Shown: positions 33,230 through 42,548 of the stretch, piece by piece
Layout of the letters: each line of letters starts with the position of its first letter
Numbering within the stretch: position 1 is the stretch's first letter
Source of the DNA: JACQFZ01 sp041485885
Lineage (GTDB): Bacteria; Pseudomonadota; Gammaproteobacteria; Acidiferrobacterales; Sulfurifustaceae
Length of the DNA: 64,000 nt
Assembly (NCBI GenBank): GCA_041485885.1
Contig: JBGPKL010000003.1
Location: 89,206 to 153,205, forward strand
Reading direction: 5' to 3'
Made by a program: the position numbers and the translations under genes
The notes under the pieces: generated by a model
What the model was told of the DNA's origin: nothing
The model's input: only the letters and a program-made list of their open reading frames with translations
The model's database searches: none

Positions 33230-35434
33230 TCAATACATATCGGTTGGATCCACATCAATTGCCCAGCGCACCTGTTTTCTCGACTTCGTTTCATCGAGGC
33301 GCGCGAGCAAGCAATCGAGCATCGTATGCAACGGTCCGCGTTTAGTCGATTGAATCAAAAGCTGGGCGCGGTAGCGGCCCGCGCGGCGCTCCATAACCGA
33401 CGGCACGGGCTCCATCACCTGCACTTCGCTACCCCTCGCGCAACGGCATGCGATCGCGCGCGCGTCGCGCAAAAAGGTGAGCGCGGCTTCCGCCTTCGGC
33501 GACTCGGCGCGCAACAACGCGAAATGACAGAAAGGTGGGTAACTCGCCTCGCGCCGTTCGGTGAGCGCGTATTCGGCGAAGCGATCGTAGCCGCGTGCCT
33601 GCAGTGCGGCGAACACCGGATGAGCCGGATGAAAGGTCTGTATCAATACTCGGCCGGTCTTCGTCGCTCGCCCCGCGCGCCCGCTCACCTGCACGATCTG
33701 TTGCACGAGTCGCTCGGCGGCTCGAAAGTCGCTGCCATAGAGTCCTTGGTCGGCGTTGACGACGCCGACCAAGGTGACGTTCGGGAAATCGTGCCCCTTC
33801 GACAGCATCTGCGTACCGATCAGGATATCGGCGTCACCGCGCCACACGCGCTCGAGTTTCTCTTGCAAGGACCCTTTGGCGCGCGTGCTGTCCCGATCAA
33901 TACGCACGATTCGCGCGTGAGGGAACATCCGCCCAAGGGCCGACTCCACGCGCTCGGTGCCTTCGCCGAGTGCGTGGAGCTCCGCCGCATCGCAAGTCGG
34001 ACACTTCTTGGGCAACGGATGATCCGCTCCGCAGTGATGGCATCGCAGGCGAGCGCTTGCGCGATGAAAGGTTAGCCGCGCGTCGCAGCGGCTACACGGA
34101 GCGACCCAGGCGCAGTTGAAACACATCCAGACGGGCGCGAACCCGCGGCGATTGAGAAAGAGCAACGCCTGCTCACCCTTCTGCAACGTTTGCTCCACCG
34201 CGGCACGTAACGGGTGCGAGAGCCCATCCGCTACTGCCAACCGACGCATATCGAGCAGCTCGACGGCCGGCAAATCGGCGCCGCCGGCGCGACTGGGCAA
34301 CACCAGTTTGGTATAGCTGCCGAGTCCCACGCGATTCAGGGTTTCAAGCGACGGCGTTGCCGAGCCGAGCACGATCGGAATTGATTCCCGATTGGCGCGC
34401 ATTATGGCTACGTCGCGCGCGGAGTAACGAAAACCTTCCTGCTGCTTGTAGGATGGATCGTGTTCTTCATCGACGACGATGGCGCCTAAGCGCGGAAGCG
34501 GCGTAAAAATCGCCGAACGGGTACCGATGACGATTTGCGCCTTGCCTGCCTGCGCGGAAAGCCAAGCGCGGGCTCGCTCTTGATCCGTTAGATCCGAATG
34601 CAGCACAGCCAAAGGAACTTGAAAGCGCTGACGAAAACGCATAACGAGTTGTGGTGTGAGGCCAATTTCCGGCACGAGCAGAAGTACTTGCTCGCCGCGC
34701 GCAAGCACGCCCTCCACGACGCGAATATAAACCTCGGTCTTGCCGCTGCCGGTAACTCCATAGAGCAGAAACGGCTTGAAACCGCGCGCGGCGAGGATGG
34801 CCTGAACTGCAACGACTTGGCTTTCCGTCAGAGAAGGGGCCTGAACCGGCTCGACATTTTGAGGCGAAAAGCCGTCACGCTCATGCAGGCTGATCCATCC
34901 CCGCGTAGCGAAGATTTCGACCGCCGGGCGCCAGCCCCGTGAAAGTACCGCAAGCTCACGCGTCGCCAGACCTTGCGGCGCCGATTGCAGGGCGAGCAAG
35001 ATGCGGCGTTGAACCGGCGCCCGCTTCAGCGCATCCGGGTTCGCTCGAGCGCCGTCGGGCGTGATGCTCCACGACGGCGACTCAGCCGGTTTAAGCGCCT
35101 CGCGCTTCCTAAGATGGACTGGCAACGCCGCCGTCATGACTTCGCCGATTGGGTAGTGGTAATACTGTGCAGCCCACTCCAGCAGTTGGAGGAAAGAAAC
35201 GGACAACAACGGCTCGACGTCCAGAACTTGGGCGATCGATCGGAGCTCACCGATCGGAACTTCGCTTTCATTTTTGACACCGACCGCGATCCCGATCAAT
35301 GTGCGCCGGCCAAAGGGCACACGCACGCGGGCTCCCAGCGGTACCGGCGATCGATCTGGGGGTAGCAGATAGTCGAACGTTCGACGGAGGGGTACAGGCA
35401 AAGCAATCTGAGCAACCTGCACCCGCACTGTCAT
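33230..35434 (-). CDS. priA: Primosomal protein N' (replication restart helicase PriA)
   Basis: 734 residues. N-terminal 3'-DNA-binding domain (VQIALPVPLRRTFDYLLP), Walker A GVTGSGKTEVY, DEEH box VVDEEHDPSYKQQEGFRY, then a zinc-binding insertion with paired cysteines (CFNCAWVAPCSRCD, CHHCG, CPTC) and the helicase C region ILIGTQMLSKGHDFP. Restarts collapsed forks by loading the primosome. The stop is 39 bases from the convergent TlpA-like gene, and the start is followed upstream by a long AT-rich gap with DnaA boxes. In Pseudomonas, priA sits next to argS; here they are separated by the pilus/gltBD block. Confidence 0.97.
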   Translation of the reverse strand: MTVRVQVAQIALPVPLRRTFDYLLPPDRSPVPLGARVRVPFGRRTLIGIAVGVKNESEVPIGELRSIAQVLDVEPLLSVSFLQLLEWAAQYYHYPIGEVMTAALPVHLRKREALKPAESPSWSITPDGARANPDALKRAPVQRRILLALQSAPQGLATRELAVLSRGWRPAVEIFATRGWISLHERDGFSPQNVEPVQAPSLTESQVVAVQAILAARGFKPFLLYGVTGSGKTEVYIRVVEGVLARGEQVLLLVPEIGLTPQLVMRFRQRFQVPLAVLHSDLTDQERARAWLSAQAGKAQIVIGTRSAIFTPLPRLGAIVVDEEHDPSYKQQEGFRYSARDVAIMRANRESIPIVLGSATPSLETLNRVGLGSYTKLVLPSRAGGADLPAVELLDMRRLAVADGLSHPLRAAVEQTLQKGEQALLFLNRRGFAPVWMCFNCAWVAPCSRCDARLTFHRASARLRCHHCGADHPLPKKCPTCDAAELHALGEGTERVESALGRMFPHARIVRIDRDSTRAKGSLQEKLERVWRGDADILIGTQMLSKGHDFPNVTLVGVVNADQGLYGSDFRAAERLVQQIVQVSGRAGRATKTGRVLIQTFHPAHPVFAALQARGYDRFAEYALTERREASYPPFCHFALLRAESPKAEAALTFLRDARAIACRCARGSEVQVMEPVPSVMERRAGRYRAQLLIQSTKRGPLHTMLDCLLARLDETKSRKQVRWAIDVDPTDMY

Positions 35435-35545
35435 GAGGGCGAATCTAACACGGGCCGAGATCGGTCCGTGTGTGGAACCGATGATTCACGCTCAATGCGC
35501 CGACAACAATATTCGCTAACTCGTTGTCCTGGAAAGACCGCGTGG

Positions 35546-35580
35546 TTATCAACAGTTTCTGTGGATAACACTGTTGATAA
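35546..35580. promoter_or_regulatory. Cluster of three DnaA-box-like sequences
   Basis: TTATCAACA at 35546-35554 (plus), TGTGGATAA at 35560-35568 (a perfect TTATCCACA on the minus strand) and TGTTGATAA at 35572-35580 (minus). The outer two form a perfect 10-bp inverted repeat, TTATCAACAG/CTGTTGATAA, flanking the perfect box. Three boxes in 35 bases is far more than chance. It could be a replication-origin element, a DnaA-titration site, or DnaA control of priA. Confidence 0.6.
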
Positions 35581-35639
35581 TCGCTTGGTCTGTAGTCAGG
35601 CTGCCGATAATCGGCTCTCTCTTGTTGAGTTGATTAAAA

Positions 35640-35684
35640 AATAATCTCACAAAAAACTCTTTTGTGGGGTGGTACTTAGCCCCA
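35640..35684 (-). terminator. Possible weak terminator after the GGDEF-EAL gene
   Basis: On the minus strand, a hairpin TGGGG/CCCCA (35684-35680 with 35669-35665) is followed by a 7-bp hairpin CACAAAA/TTTTGTG (35666-35660 with 35654-35648) and then a T-rich tract. It is about 130 bases after the GGDEF-EAL stop. Stems are short, so this is tentative. Confidence 0.35.
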
Positions 35685-35811
35685 GCGAACTCGCCAAACT
35701 GACGTTTCCATCGAAGATTTCCGAACGATGGCTTACATTTTACGCCACATGTGAATAAACGCAGTCGTGCGGTGAGACTATGAAGGCTCGGAGAACCGCC
35801 TCCGTAAACCG

Positions 35812-38175
35812 TCAGCAAGCGACGCGGGTAGGAAACCCCCAGATCGACTTGGCCAACCAGGAGGTTAGCTCTTCGCTCGACAACGGCCGGCTTAGATACA
35901 TGCCCTGAACCGCATCGCATCCGCGTGAGCGCAGGCGCATCAATACACCTTCGTCATCCACGCCTTCCGCGACAACTTGCAAACCGAGATTATGCGAGAG
36001 ATCGATGCTCGTATAGACGATAGCGGCGTCGTTCTCGTCCCGCGCCATGCCCATGACGAAGGATTTGTCGATCTTGACGGCGTGAACGGGTAGTCGCTTT
36101 AGGTACGCAAGCGACGAGTAGCCGGTGCCGAAATCATCTATCACGACCTTAAATCCCATATCGGCCAGCTCGGTTAAGAGATCGTGAGCGCCGGCGATAT
36201 CGGACATGACCGCGCTTTCCGTTATCTCGAGCTCGAGCCACTCGGCGGCCGCTTGATGCGCCGCCAGCTGCTCCGCCAGCTCTTCGGCAAGGCCGTTGTT
36301 CTGAAGGTCGCGCGCCGAGATATTGACCGCGATGGGAAGCTCGAAGCCCTGGCTACGTAGCTCGCTCGCCATTCGCAGCGCTTCGTGCGTAACCCAACTC
36401 GTGAGCCCGCGTATGAGACCGGTTTGCTCGAGCAACGAAATGAAGGTGTCCGGCATGACGAGACTACCGCTTGGGTGACACCAGCGCACCAACGCCTCGA
36501 CTCCTACCACCCGGTTGGTTCTTAGGCCAATTTTCGGCTGGTAGTACAGGACGAATTGCTCTTGCTCCACCGCTTGTCGCAGCTCTCCCATGAGTGTGAG
36601 CTGTGCCGGGTGGTGGCGATCCATCTGCGGATCGTAGAACACTTGGCCGCAGCCGCCTTGTTTCGCGGAGTACATCGCCACCTCGGCACGCTGGATTAGC
36701 GTGTGCGCATCCACACCGTGGTCGGGATATAGCGCGATTCCGATACTGACGCCGACATCAAGCTGGTGCGACTGCACGACAAAAGGCGACCGCAGGCTTT
36801 GTACCAACATTCGCGCCGCCATATCGGCCTGCTTCGCGGTCACTGTCGGCAACAGTACCGCAAACTCGTCCCCACCCATGCGCGCGATCGTATCGGACTC
36901 GCGCAATTTGTCGCGCAACCGGATAGCGACCTGTTGTAACAATACATCCCCGATATGATGGCCCAACGTATCGTTGATTTCTTTGAACCGGTCGAGATCC
37001 ATAATAAACAGCGCGAACGTGCGATTGTCATGCTGCGCTTGGACAATCGCTTGTTCGAGTCTGCTTTGAAAGAAGCTCCGATTGGGTAACTGGGTGAGCA
37101 GGTCGGTGTACGTCATACGGTCGAGTTGCTCGTACAAACGCTCGAGTTTGTCGGTCACCGCGTTAAAGCTTTCGGCGATCTGGACCGATTCCGCGTTTCC
37201 GCCCACACGAACGCGATTGCCCAACTGGCTTTCGTCACCTCGTACACCGCGCAACTGATCGAGCAAAGCGCGCACGGGCCCTACGGCCATGCGCTCAAGA
37301 AACGCTAACGCGACCAGGATAAAAAGCAACGTCACCGCGGTGGCGGCGAAGAAAACTGCATAGCGAGTTTGTTCCAGTCGCGCATAGAACGCGCTTTCAT
37401 CCTTCGCGACTTGAAACAAAAGCGCTTTGCTGCCGGTAGTATCTACCGTCAGCGACGCCGCGAGCGTATGGCCAACGCTTTCGCTGCTCGGCCAGTTGGC
37501 GGATTGATAGATGACAAGGTCATCGGAAACTAGACGCACCGGCAATCCAACAAGCGCTTCCAACACTCGGGCGTTGGAAGCAGCGTCGAAAGTTACTTGC
37601 ACATAACTCGCGAACGAGCTGGTCAGTCCGAGGAACACGCCGTAATACACGCGCGAACCGACAAAGCAGTAACCGGAGGTCGAGCTTGGCGACACGCGGG
37701 CGGCATCTGATGGTGTTCTCAAATAGGCACAGCCCGCTTGCAAGTCCCCGGCAGGTAATTCCGTGGAAAAGCGCTGGCGTCGACCGAGCGTTCGAAGCTC
37801 ACGATCATAGAGCGCGATCTCGATGGGAGAGAAGTCGTGTTCTGAAGCCGTGTAGTGACCGAGTTCTTTGTCCAACGTCCGTAGAGCGTAATCGCGCCCG
37901 CCCGCCGCGCTGCGACCCGTCAACTGCGACTGCAACACACGAGCGATGCCTTCTGCCTCCGTGCTAAGACGCTGGCGCATCGCCTCAACGCCCACACGCG
38001 CGCGCTCGCTCAAAGCGGCGCGCTCGTTATCGACTGCATGATCGCGATAGATACGACCGCTGACGGCTGCCATGACAAAGGAAAGCACGCCCATCGCCAC
38101 GATAGTGACGACCACGCTGGCACGCATCGAAACACGGTCAAGTAGCATTGCGCTTACGGCGGAGAATGTGGGCAT
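35812..38175 (-). CDS. Membrane GGDEF-EAL protein (dual c-di-GMP enzyme)
   Basis: 787 residues. N-terminal helix about 21-42, periplasmic sensor region about 43-270 of unknown fold, second helix about 274-296, HAMP-like linker to about 350, then GGDEF and EAL domains. The diguanylate cyclase site is intact (GGDEF at 434-438; DRFKEINDTLGHHIGD upstream) with a product-inhibition RxxD site at 425-428. The EAL domain has EALVRW (E560), NISARDLQ, LEITES, DDFGTGYSSLAYLKRLP, KIDKSF and QGMYLSRP. The normally invariant AEGVE loop reads AEGVD. Both activities are plausible; net direction cannot be told. It lies between priA and the fructosamine kinase gene, and its promoter is probably in the 170 bases upstream. 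Confidence 0.95.
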   Translation of the reverse strand: MPTFSAVSAMLLDRVSMRASVVVTIVAMGVLSFVMAAVSGRIYRDHAVDNERAALSERARVGVEAMRQRLSTEAEGIARVLQSQLTGRSAAGGRDYALRTLDKELGHYTASEHDFSPIEIALYDRELRTLGRRQRFSTELPAGDLQAGCAYLRTPSDAARVSPSSTSGYCFVGSRVYYGVFLGLTSSFASYVQVTFDAASNARVLEALVGLPVRLVSDDLVIYQSANWPSSESVGHTLAASLTVDTTGSKALLFQVAKDESAFYARLEQTRYAVFFAATAVTLLFILVALAFLERMAVGPVRALLDQLRGVRGDESQLGNRVRVGGNAESVQIAESFNAVTDKLERLYEQLDRMTYTDLLTQLPNRSFFQSRLEQAIVQAQHDNRTFALFIMDLDRFKEINDTLGHHIGDVLLQQVAIRLRDKLRESDTIARMGGDEFAVLLPTVTAKQADMAARMLVQSLRSPFVVQSHQLDVGVSIGIALYPDHGVDAHTLIQRAEVAMYSAKQGGCGQVFYDPQMDRHHPAQLTLMGELRQAVEQEQFVLYYQPKIGLRTNRVVGVEALVRWCHPSGSLVMPDTFISLLEQTGLIRGLTSWVTHEALRMASELRSQGFELPIAVNISARDLQNNGLAEELAEQLAAHQAAAEWLELEITESAVMSDIAGAHDLLTELADMGFKVVIDDFGTGYSSLAYLKRLPVHAVKIDKSFVMGMARDENDAAIVYTSIDLSHNLGLQVVAEGVDDEGVLMRLRSRGCDAVQGMYLSRPLSSEELTSWLAKSIWGFPTRVAC

Positions 38176-38345
38176 ATTTAGCGGTGGCGGCCCGCTGGTT
38201 GGCGATACGTTATTTCTTGCAATTCCGATGCCACTCCACGCCGTTTCTTGGAAAAATTCAAAGGCTTATTGTGGTCATGGCGCCCGCCAGCATCTGGCCG
38301 CGCGCCTTACTAAAAGCCCTGAACTACTAGAAACTACAGGTTGTT

Positions 38346-39227
38346 ATGGAACATTGGACGGCCGTACTTCGCGATATTGGCAAAGCGACCGAACAGAGCC
38401 TCGGGCTCGTTCGGGCGCGTCCCGTGGCCGGCGGGAGCATCAATGGCACCGTGGCGCTCGAAACCGACACAACTACCTACTTCGTCAAGCACGGCCATCC
38501 TAGCGCGCAAGAAATGTTTGCAGCTGAAGCCGAAGGCCTGCTCGCTCTTCGGGCAACGGGGGTCGTGCGGGTGCCTAAGCCTATCTGCTGGGGTGCGGTC
38601 CACGGTATGTCTTTTTTGGCGCTCGAGTACATCGAAATTAAAAACCCGAGCGCAAAAGTCCAGGAAGAACTCGGCCGATGTCTCGCCGCTCTGCATCGAG
38701 TGACACAGCCGCGGTATGGATGGCATCGTGATAATACTATTGGGTCCACACCGCAGAAGAATACCTATTCGTCCCGCTGGGTAGACTTTTTTCGGGAGCA
38801 ACGCCTGGGCTTTCAGTTGGAGCTAGCGGCACGCAACAGATACGCGAAGCTTTCGGTCAAAGGTGAGCGAGTGCTCGCCGGTTTAGAGTCGCTTTTCTCG
38901 AACCATGTATGCGAACCATCGTTAGTACACGGAGACCTATGGTCCGGCAACATGGGTGCAACTCCGGCGGGGGAACCCGTGATTTTCGATCCAGCCGTTT
39001 ATTTCGGCGATCGTGAAACGGACTTGGCGATGACGGAGCTATTCGGCGATTTCTCTGAAGCATTTTACGCGGCTTACCGCGAGGAATGGCCGTTGGCGTC
39101 AGGTTACGAGGTGCGGCGCACGCTGTACAACTGTTATCACGTACTCAACCACTTGAACCTCTTCGGCGCGCGCTACCTCGCGCAGGCCGAGCAGATGCTG
39201 GACCGGATAATCTCTGAGGTGAGTTAA
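38346..39227 (+). CDS. Fructosamine kinase family protein
   Basis: 293 residues of the FN3K/aminoglycoside-kinase-like fold. AVAGGSINGT-type start (here RPVAGGSINGTVAL), FVKHGHPSAQEMFAAEAEGLLAL, VPKPICWG, LALEYIEI, and the catalytic loop HGDLWSGNMG at 195-204 (D197) with FDPAVYFGDRETDLAMTELFG. Family enzymes phosphorylate ketoamine (glycated) adducts on proteins, leading to deglycation. The ATG at 38346 has AGG seven bases upstream. A Nudix hydrolase gene starts two bases after its stop, so they are probably one transcript. Confidence 0.94.
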   Translation: MEHWTAVLRDIGKATEQSLGLVRARPVAGGSINGTVALETDTTTYFVKHGHPSAQEMFAAEAEGLLALRATGVVRVPKPICWGAVHGMSFLALEYIEIKNPSAKVQEELGRCLAALHRVTQPRYGWHRDNTIGSTPQKNTYSSRWVDFFREQRLGFQLELAARNRYAKLSVKGERVLAGLESLFSNHVCEPSLVHGDLWSGNMGATPAGEPVIFDPAVYFGDRETDLAMTELFGDFSEAFYAAYREEWPLASGYEVRRTLYNCYHVLNHLNLFGARYLAQAEQMLDRIISEVS

Positions 39228-39229
39228 AG

Positions 39230-39682
39230 ATGCCGCTCTCGCTGGAATATGGGGATCGACCCAAACTTTCCGCCGGCGTCGTCATCGTTCACCGCTACAC
39301 CGACACGTATCGCTATTTACTGTTGCGCATTTATCGCTATTGGGATTTCCCGAAGGGACTTGTCGAACCTGGCGAGACACCCCTCGATGCGGCGCGACGA
39401 GAAGTACATGAAGAGACGGCGCTGGTCCATCTCGAATTTCGCTGGGGCCATCACTACATCGAGACTGAACCTTACGGGGACAGCAAAATTGCGCGCTACT
39501 ACCTGGCAGAGTCCTCAACGATCGACGTCACTCTGCCGAGGAGCCGGGCGCTCGGAAGGCCGGAACATCATGAGTACCGTTGGGTCGACTATCTCGGTAG
39601 CCGCAATTTGGTAGGAGCGCGCGTACGCGCGGTACTCGACTGGGCGCAACAGCAGTTAAGCGATCAGGTTCAGCGGGTCTAG
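39230..39682 (+). CDS. Nudix hydrolase (diadenosine-tetraphosphatase-like)
   Basis: 150 residues. Complete Nudix box from G43 to L65: GLVEPGE...TPLDAARREVHEETAL, with REVHEE at 57-62. The preceding WDFPKGLVEPGE and the small size fit the asymmetrical Ap4A hydrolase or mutT-like subgroup. GAGGTGA within the end of the kinase gene can serve as ribosome binding site seven bases before the ATG. Its last four bases overlap the convergent diguanylate cyclase gene end. Substrate not known. Confidence 0.92.
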   Translation: MPLSLEYGDRPKLSAGVVIVHRYTDTYRYLLLRIYRYWDFPKGLVEPGETPLDAARREVHEETALVHLEFRWGHHYIETEPYGDSKIARYYLAESSTIDVTLPRSRALGRPEHHEYRWVDYLGSRNLVGARVRAVLDWAQQQLSDQVQRV

Positions 39683-41286
39683 TTTTCCACAGGATTGCGC
39701 TCCGGAGTATCGCTACCCTTCGGCACGGGCGCGAGCTCGACTTCCACCCGATTGCGCCCGAGTCGTTTGGCGCGATACAACGCGCGATCCGCACGGTCCA
39801 CCAACGTCGTATGCGCATCGCCTGGCACGTACAAGGTCAACCCGGCGGAGAACGTGGGCACGCGCACGGTCTTGCCGTCGAAGCGGCAGTCTATTCCTTG
39901 CGCGCGTCCTTGTACTTTCGCGAGCGCCGCGACAGCACCGTCGAGTGACGTATTAGGTAGCAACACGGCAAACTCCTCGCCACCGTAGCGCGCTACCAAG
40001 TCGTGGTGCCGAAGGATCGATAGGACATCGACGGCGTAGCACCGCAGGACTTCATCACCGGCGGCGTGACCGTGAGCGTCGTTGATCGCCTTGAATTCGT
40101 CCAAATCGAGCAACGCAAGCGCCAACGGAAATCCGTAGCGCTGAGCACGACCAATCTCGTCTTGCAGCCGCCTCATGAAGGCACGACGGTTAGGCAAGCC
40201 CGTGTACTCGTCGGTAAGGCTAAGCAAGCGCACCTTATTGAGCTCGTCGCGCAGCCGATCACTGTCGGACTTGATGAGGCGCAAGAACTCGCTCGTACGA
40301 CGTAGCTTCACTTCCAACGAGCGATGGCCATGAATCAACTCCTCGATACCGCCGATCAGAATTTGGCGCAGCGTTTCTATCTCTTGCCCGTTCTCCGCCT
40401 GCTGCAGAGCATTCAGCTCGATCTGCAACAACGCACCGAACTCGCGATTCTGCACAACCGCTTCATTTACATTCTGAGCGAAAGCCTCCTGAAGCTTAGC
40501 GATCTCGCCCCGCTTGCGGTCGAGATGCAGACGATAGGCGGAGTTGACCCGCCGCTCGATCTGCGAAGGAGGTGGTGCCGCCGCTGAACCTTCGATCGAA
40601 CTCTGCTGCTCGCTTTCGTGCTGGTCGTCTGTAGCGCTCACCGCAAGCGAATTCTCTTGCGGTGGGAGCGCAGGAGCTACGGCGGCGTCGCTCCCTTCAG
40701 TGTCGCGCGTTTCATCAGGCGTCCCGCGCAGCAGCTCGTCCAGAATGTCATTGAGCTCCACTTCTGGCTTAAGATTCGATTCGAGAGCCGTCGCTTCGTC
40801 GTTTTGGTCAGCGACGATGGGCACGGCCGAAGCCACGGAGGGCGGCACGGCGCCGGGAAGTAGCAACGCCTGCCGCAACTCGGTTAGCTTCGCGTTGATC
40901 TTGTTGATATTGGCGAGAGTAGGATTAGAGGCGTACGCGTCCAGCAGCAGGCGAAACACGATACCGTAAACAGCCTGGACGCTGCGCTGAGCCGCCTCCT
41001 GTTCACTCAGAAGTTGGCACAGCTGCCCGTAGATGACTTCTCCGACAGGGGTCTCCTTGAGGCCCTCGAAAACCGCGAGCATAGAAGACTCCGGTTTCGC
41101 AGAGTCGGCGTCAGGTACACCGGCCGTCAAGACTTCCCCCTCAACACAGGCACGCAACAACGCGTGGGCCCACTGGCGCGCCTGAACAATGTTACTCTCG
41201 GTGAATTCCCCCGCCTGCGGCAGCAGCGCTGTCGCGGCCCTCCCTTGCGTGCGTTTGACTCTAACCCGGCATTTCTCAAATAACAA
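39679..41286 (-). CDS. Diguanylate cyclase with long N-terminal region
   Basis: 535 residues from a TTG at 41286; no ATG lies near, and the next in-frame ATG is near residue 68. A C-terminal GGDEF domain (about 360-530) has GGEEF at 435-439, TDEYTGLPNRRAF and LALLDLDEFKAINDAHGHAAGD, all expected of an active enzyme, and an RxxD I-site (RHHD at 426-429) five residues before the signature. The N-terminal 200 residues are mostly helical and unrecognised, followed by an acidic linker and a helical region about 230-340. No membrane helix is evident, so it is probably cytosolic. Its neighbour upstream is hemE, 122 bases away. Start position is uncertain. Confidence 0.93.
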   Translation of the reverse strand: MLFEKCRVRVKRTQGRAATALLPQAGEFTESNIVQARQWAHALLRACVEGEVLTAGVPDADSAKPESSMLAVFEGLKETPVGEVIYGQLCQLLSEQEAAQRSVQAVYGIVFRLLLDAYASNPTLANINKINAKLTELRQALLLPGAVPPSVASAVPIVADQNDEATALESNLKPEVELNDILDELLRGTPDETRDTEGSDAAVAPALPPQENSLAVSATDDQHESEQQSSIEGSAAAPPPSQIERRVNSAYRLHLDRKRGEIAKLQEAFAQNVNEAVVQNREFGALLQIELNALQQAENGQEIETLRQILIGGIEELIHGHRSLEVKLRRTSEFLRLIKSDSDRLRDELNKVRLLSLTDEYTGLPNRRAFMRRLQDEIGRAQRYGFPLALALLDLDEFKAINDAHGHAAGDEVLRCYAVDVLSILRHHDLVARYGGEEFAVLLPNTSLDGAVAALAKVQGRAQGIDCRFDGKTVRVPTFSAGLTLYVPGDAHTTLVDRADRALYRAKRLGRNRVEVELAPVPKGSDTPERNPVEN

Positions 41287-41408
41287 CTGACCAGCTGCGT
41301 CACCTGACCGACGGGTGGTGCTCAGCGAAACGCGAAGTGAAGCTTACGAATTGCCATAACTACTTTCGCTAACGCGTTGCTCGATCTGATTGTCTCTCGC
41401 GTCCGAGA

Positions 41409-42473
41409 TCAACGATGATACGGACGACTAAGCTCGTGAACGGCCTCCACGAGTACGGCGACGTTTTCGGGATCTATGTCCGGCGTGATGCCGTGACCGA
41501 GATTGAACACGTGTCCGCTTCCCTTTCCGTAGCGTTCGACGATGTGGCTTACTTCAACGCGAATGCTCTCGGGTGTTCCGTACAGCGCGGCCGGATCAAG
41601 GTTTCCCTGCAGCGCAACGCGTTGGCCTACGCGGCGGCGAGCGTCCGAAATATCGGTCGTCCAATCAAGCCCAATGGCATCGGCGCCAGTCTCCGCGATG
41701 GCCTCGAGCCACTGTCCGCCGTTCTTGGTAAAAAGAACAATGGGAACTCGCCCGTCGCTTGGCCCGCCACCCAGACCTTTGATGATATCGCCTAAGTATT
41801 TTAGCGAGAACGCGCGGAACGCATGCGGGGAGAGTATTCCTCCCCACGTGTCGAAGATCATGAGCGCCTGCGCGCCGGCGGTGCGCTGCGCGTCCAGATA
41901 TCGCGTCACCGAGCGAGCGAGGACATCGAGCAGGCGATGCAAGATATCCGGTGCTCGATAAAGCATACGTTTGATCTCCGCAAAATCCCGGCTCCCGCCG
42001 CCTTCGATCATATACGTCGCCAACGTCCAGGGGCTCCCGGCAAATCCGATCAAGGGAATGTCGCCGTTCAATTCACGACGCACCAGCCGAATGGTATCCA
42101 CTACATAGCGCAGCTCGGTTTCCGGGTCCGGGACGTGGAGTCGATCGACATCCGCGCGCGTGCGAACGGGGTGATTGAACTTCGGACCTTCGCCTTCGAT
42201 GAAATGCAGGCCGAGGCCCATGGCGTCGGGAATCGTAAGAATGTCGGAGAAGAGTATCGCCGCATCGAGCGGGAAGCGACGCACCGGTTGCAAGGTGACT
42301 TCGCATGCGAGCTCCGGCGTCATGCACAGTGTTCGAAAATCGCCCGCACGAGCCCGCACCGCGCGGTATTCAGGCAGATAGCGGCCCGCCTGACGCATGA
42401 TCCAAATGGGTGTCACGTCGACGGGCTCGCGCGCGAGCGCTCGCAACAAACGATCGTTCTTGAGTGAGGTCAT
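41409..42473 (-). CDS. hemE: Uroporphyrinogen decarboxylase
   Basis: 354 residues, family length. N-terminal signature PIWIMRQAGRYLPEYR, then ILFSDILTIPDAMGLGLHFIEGEGP, GFAGSPWTLATYMIEGGGSR, and the C-terminal GHVFNLGHGITPDIDPENVAVLVEAV. Decarboxylates uroporphyrinogen III to coproporphyrinogen III in heme biosynthesis. It follows gltD by 75 bases, the same order as in Pseudomonas. Confidence 0.97.
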   Translation of the reverse strand: MTSLKNDRLLRALAREPVDVTPIWIMRQAGRYLPEYRAVRARAGDFRTLCMTPELACEVTLQPVRRFPLDAAILFSDILTIPDAMGLGLHFIEGEGPKFNHPVRTRADVDRLHVPDPETELRYVVDTIRLVRRELNGDIPLIGFAGSPWTLATYMIEGGGSRDFAEIKRMLYRAPDILHRLLDVLARSVTRYLDAQRTAGAQALMIFDTWGGILSPHAFRAFSLKYLGDIIKGLGGGPSDGRVPIVLFTKNGGQWLEAIAETGADAIGLDWTTDISDARRRVGQRVALQGNLDPAALYGTPESIRVEVSHIVERYGKGSGHVFNLGHGITPDIDPENVAVLVEAVHELSRPYHR

Positions 42474-42548
42474 CGCCGTCGGACTTCAGTCATCAGCGGT
42501 CGGCAAAAACGCATCGTTTCGTTGCGCGCTCGGATGATCGAGTACCGA

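Larger units (their letters stand above)
35435..35811. other. 377-base AT-rich intergenic region between the GGDEF-EAL gene and priA
   Basis: The longest gene-free stretch in the right half of the window. It contains a cluster of three DnaA-box-like sequences (35546-35580), two small hairpins (35648-35684), and a run TTGATTAAAAAATAATC nearby. A minus-strand open frame (35549-35920) crosses it but lacks any protein-like features. priA is expected to have its promoter here. Confidence 0.7.

Noticed and set aside
35549..35920. Minus-strand open frame of 123 codons covering the DnaA-box region and the end of the GGDEF-EAL gene
   Set aside because: No domain, odd composition, no ribosome binding site, and it overlaps the end of a well-supported gene; the AT-rich gap reads better as regulatory DNA.
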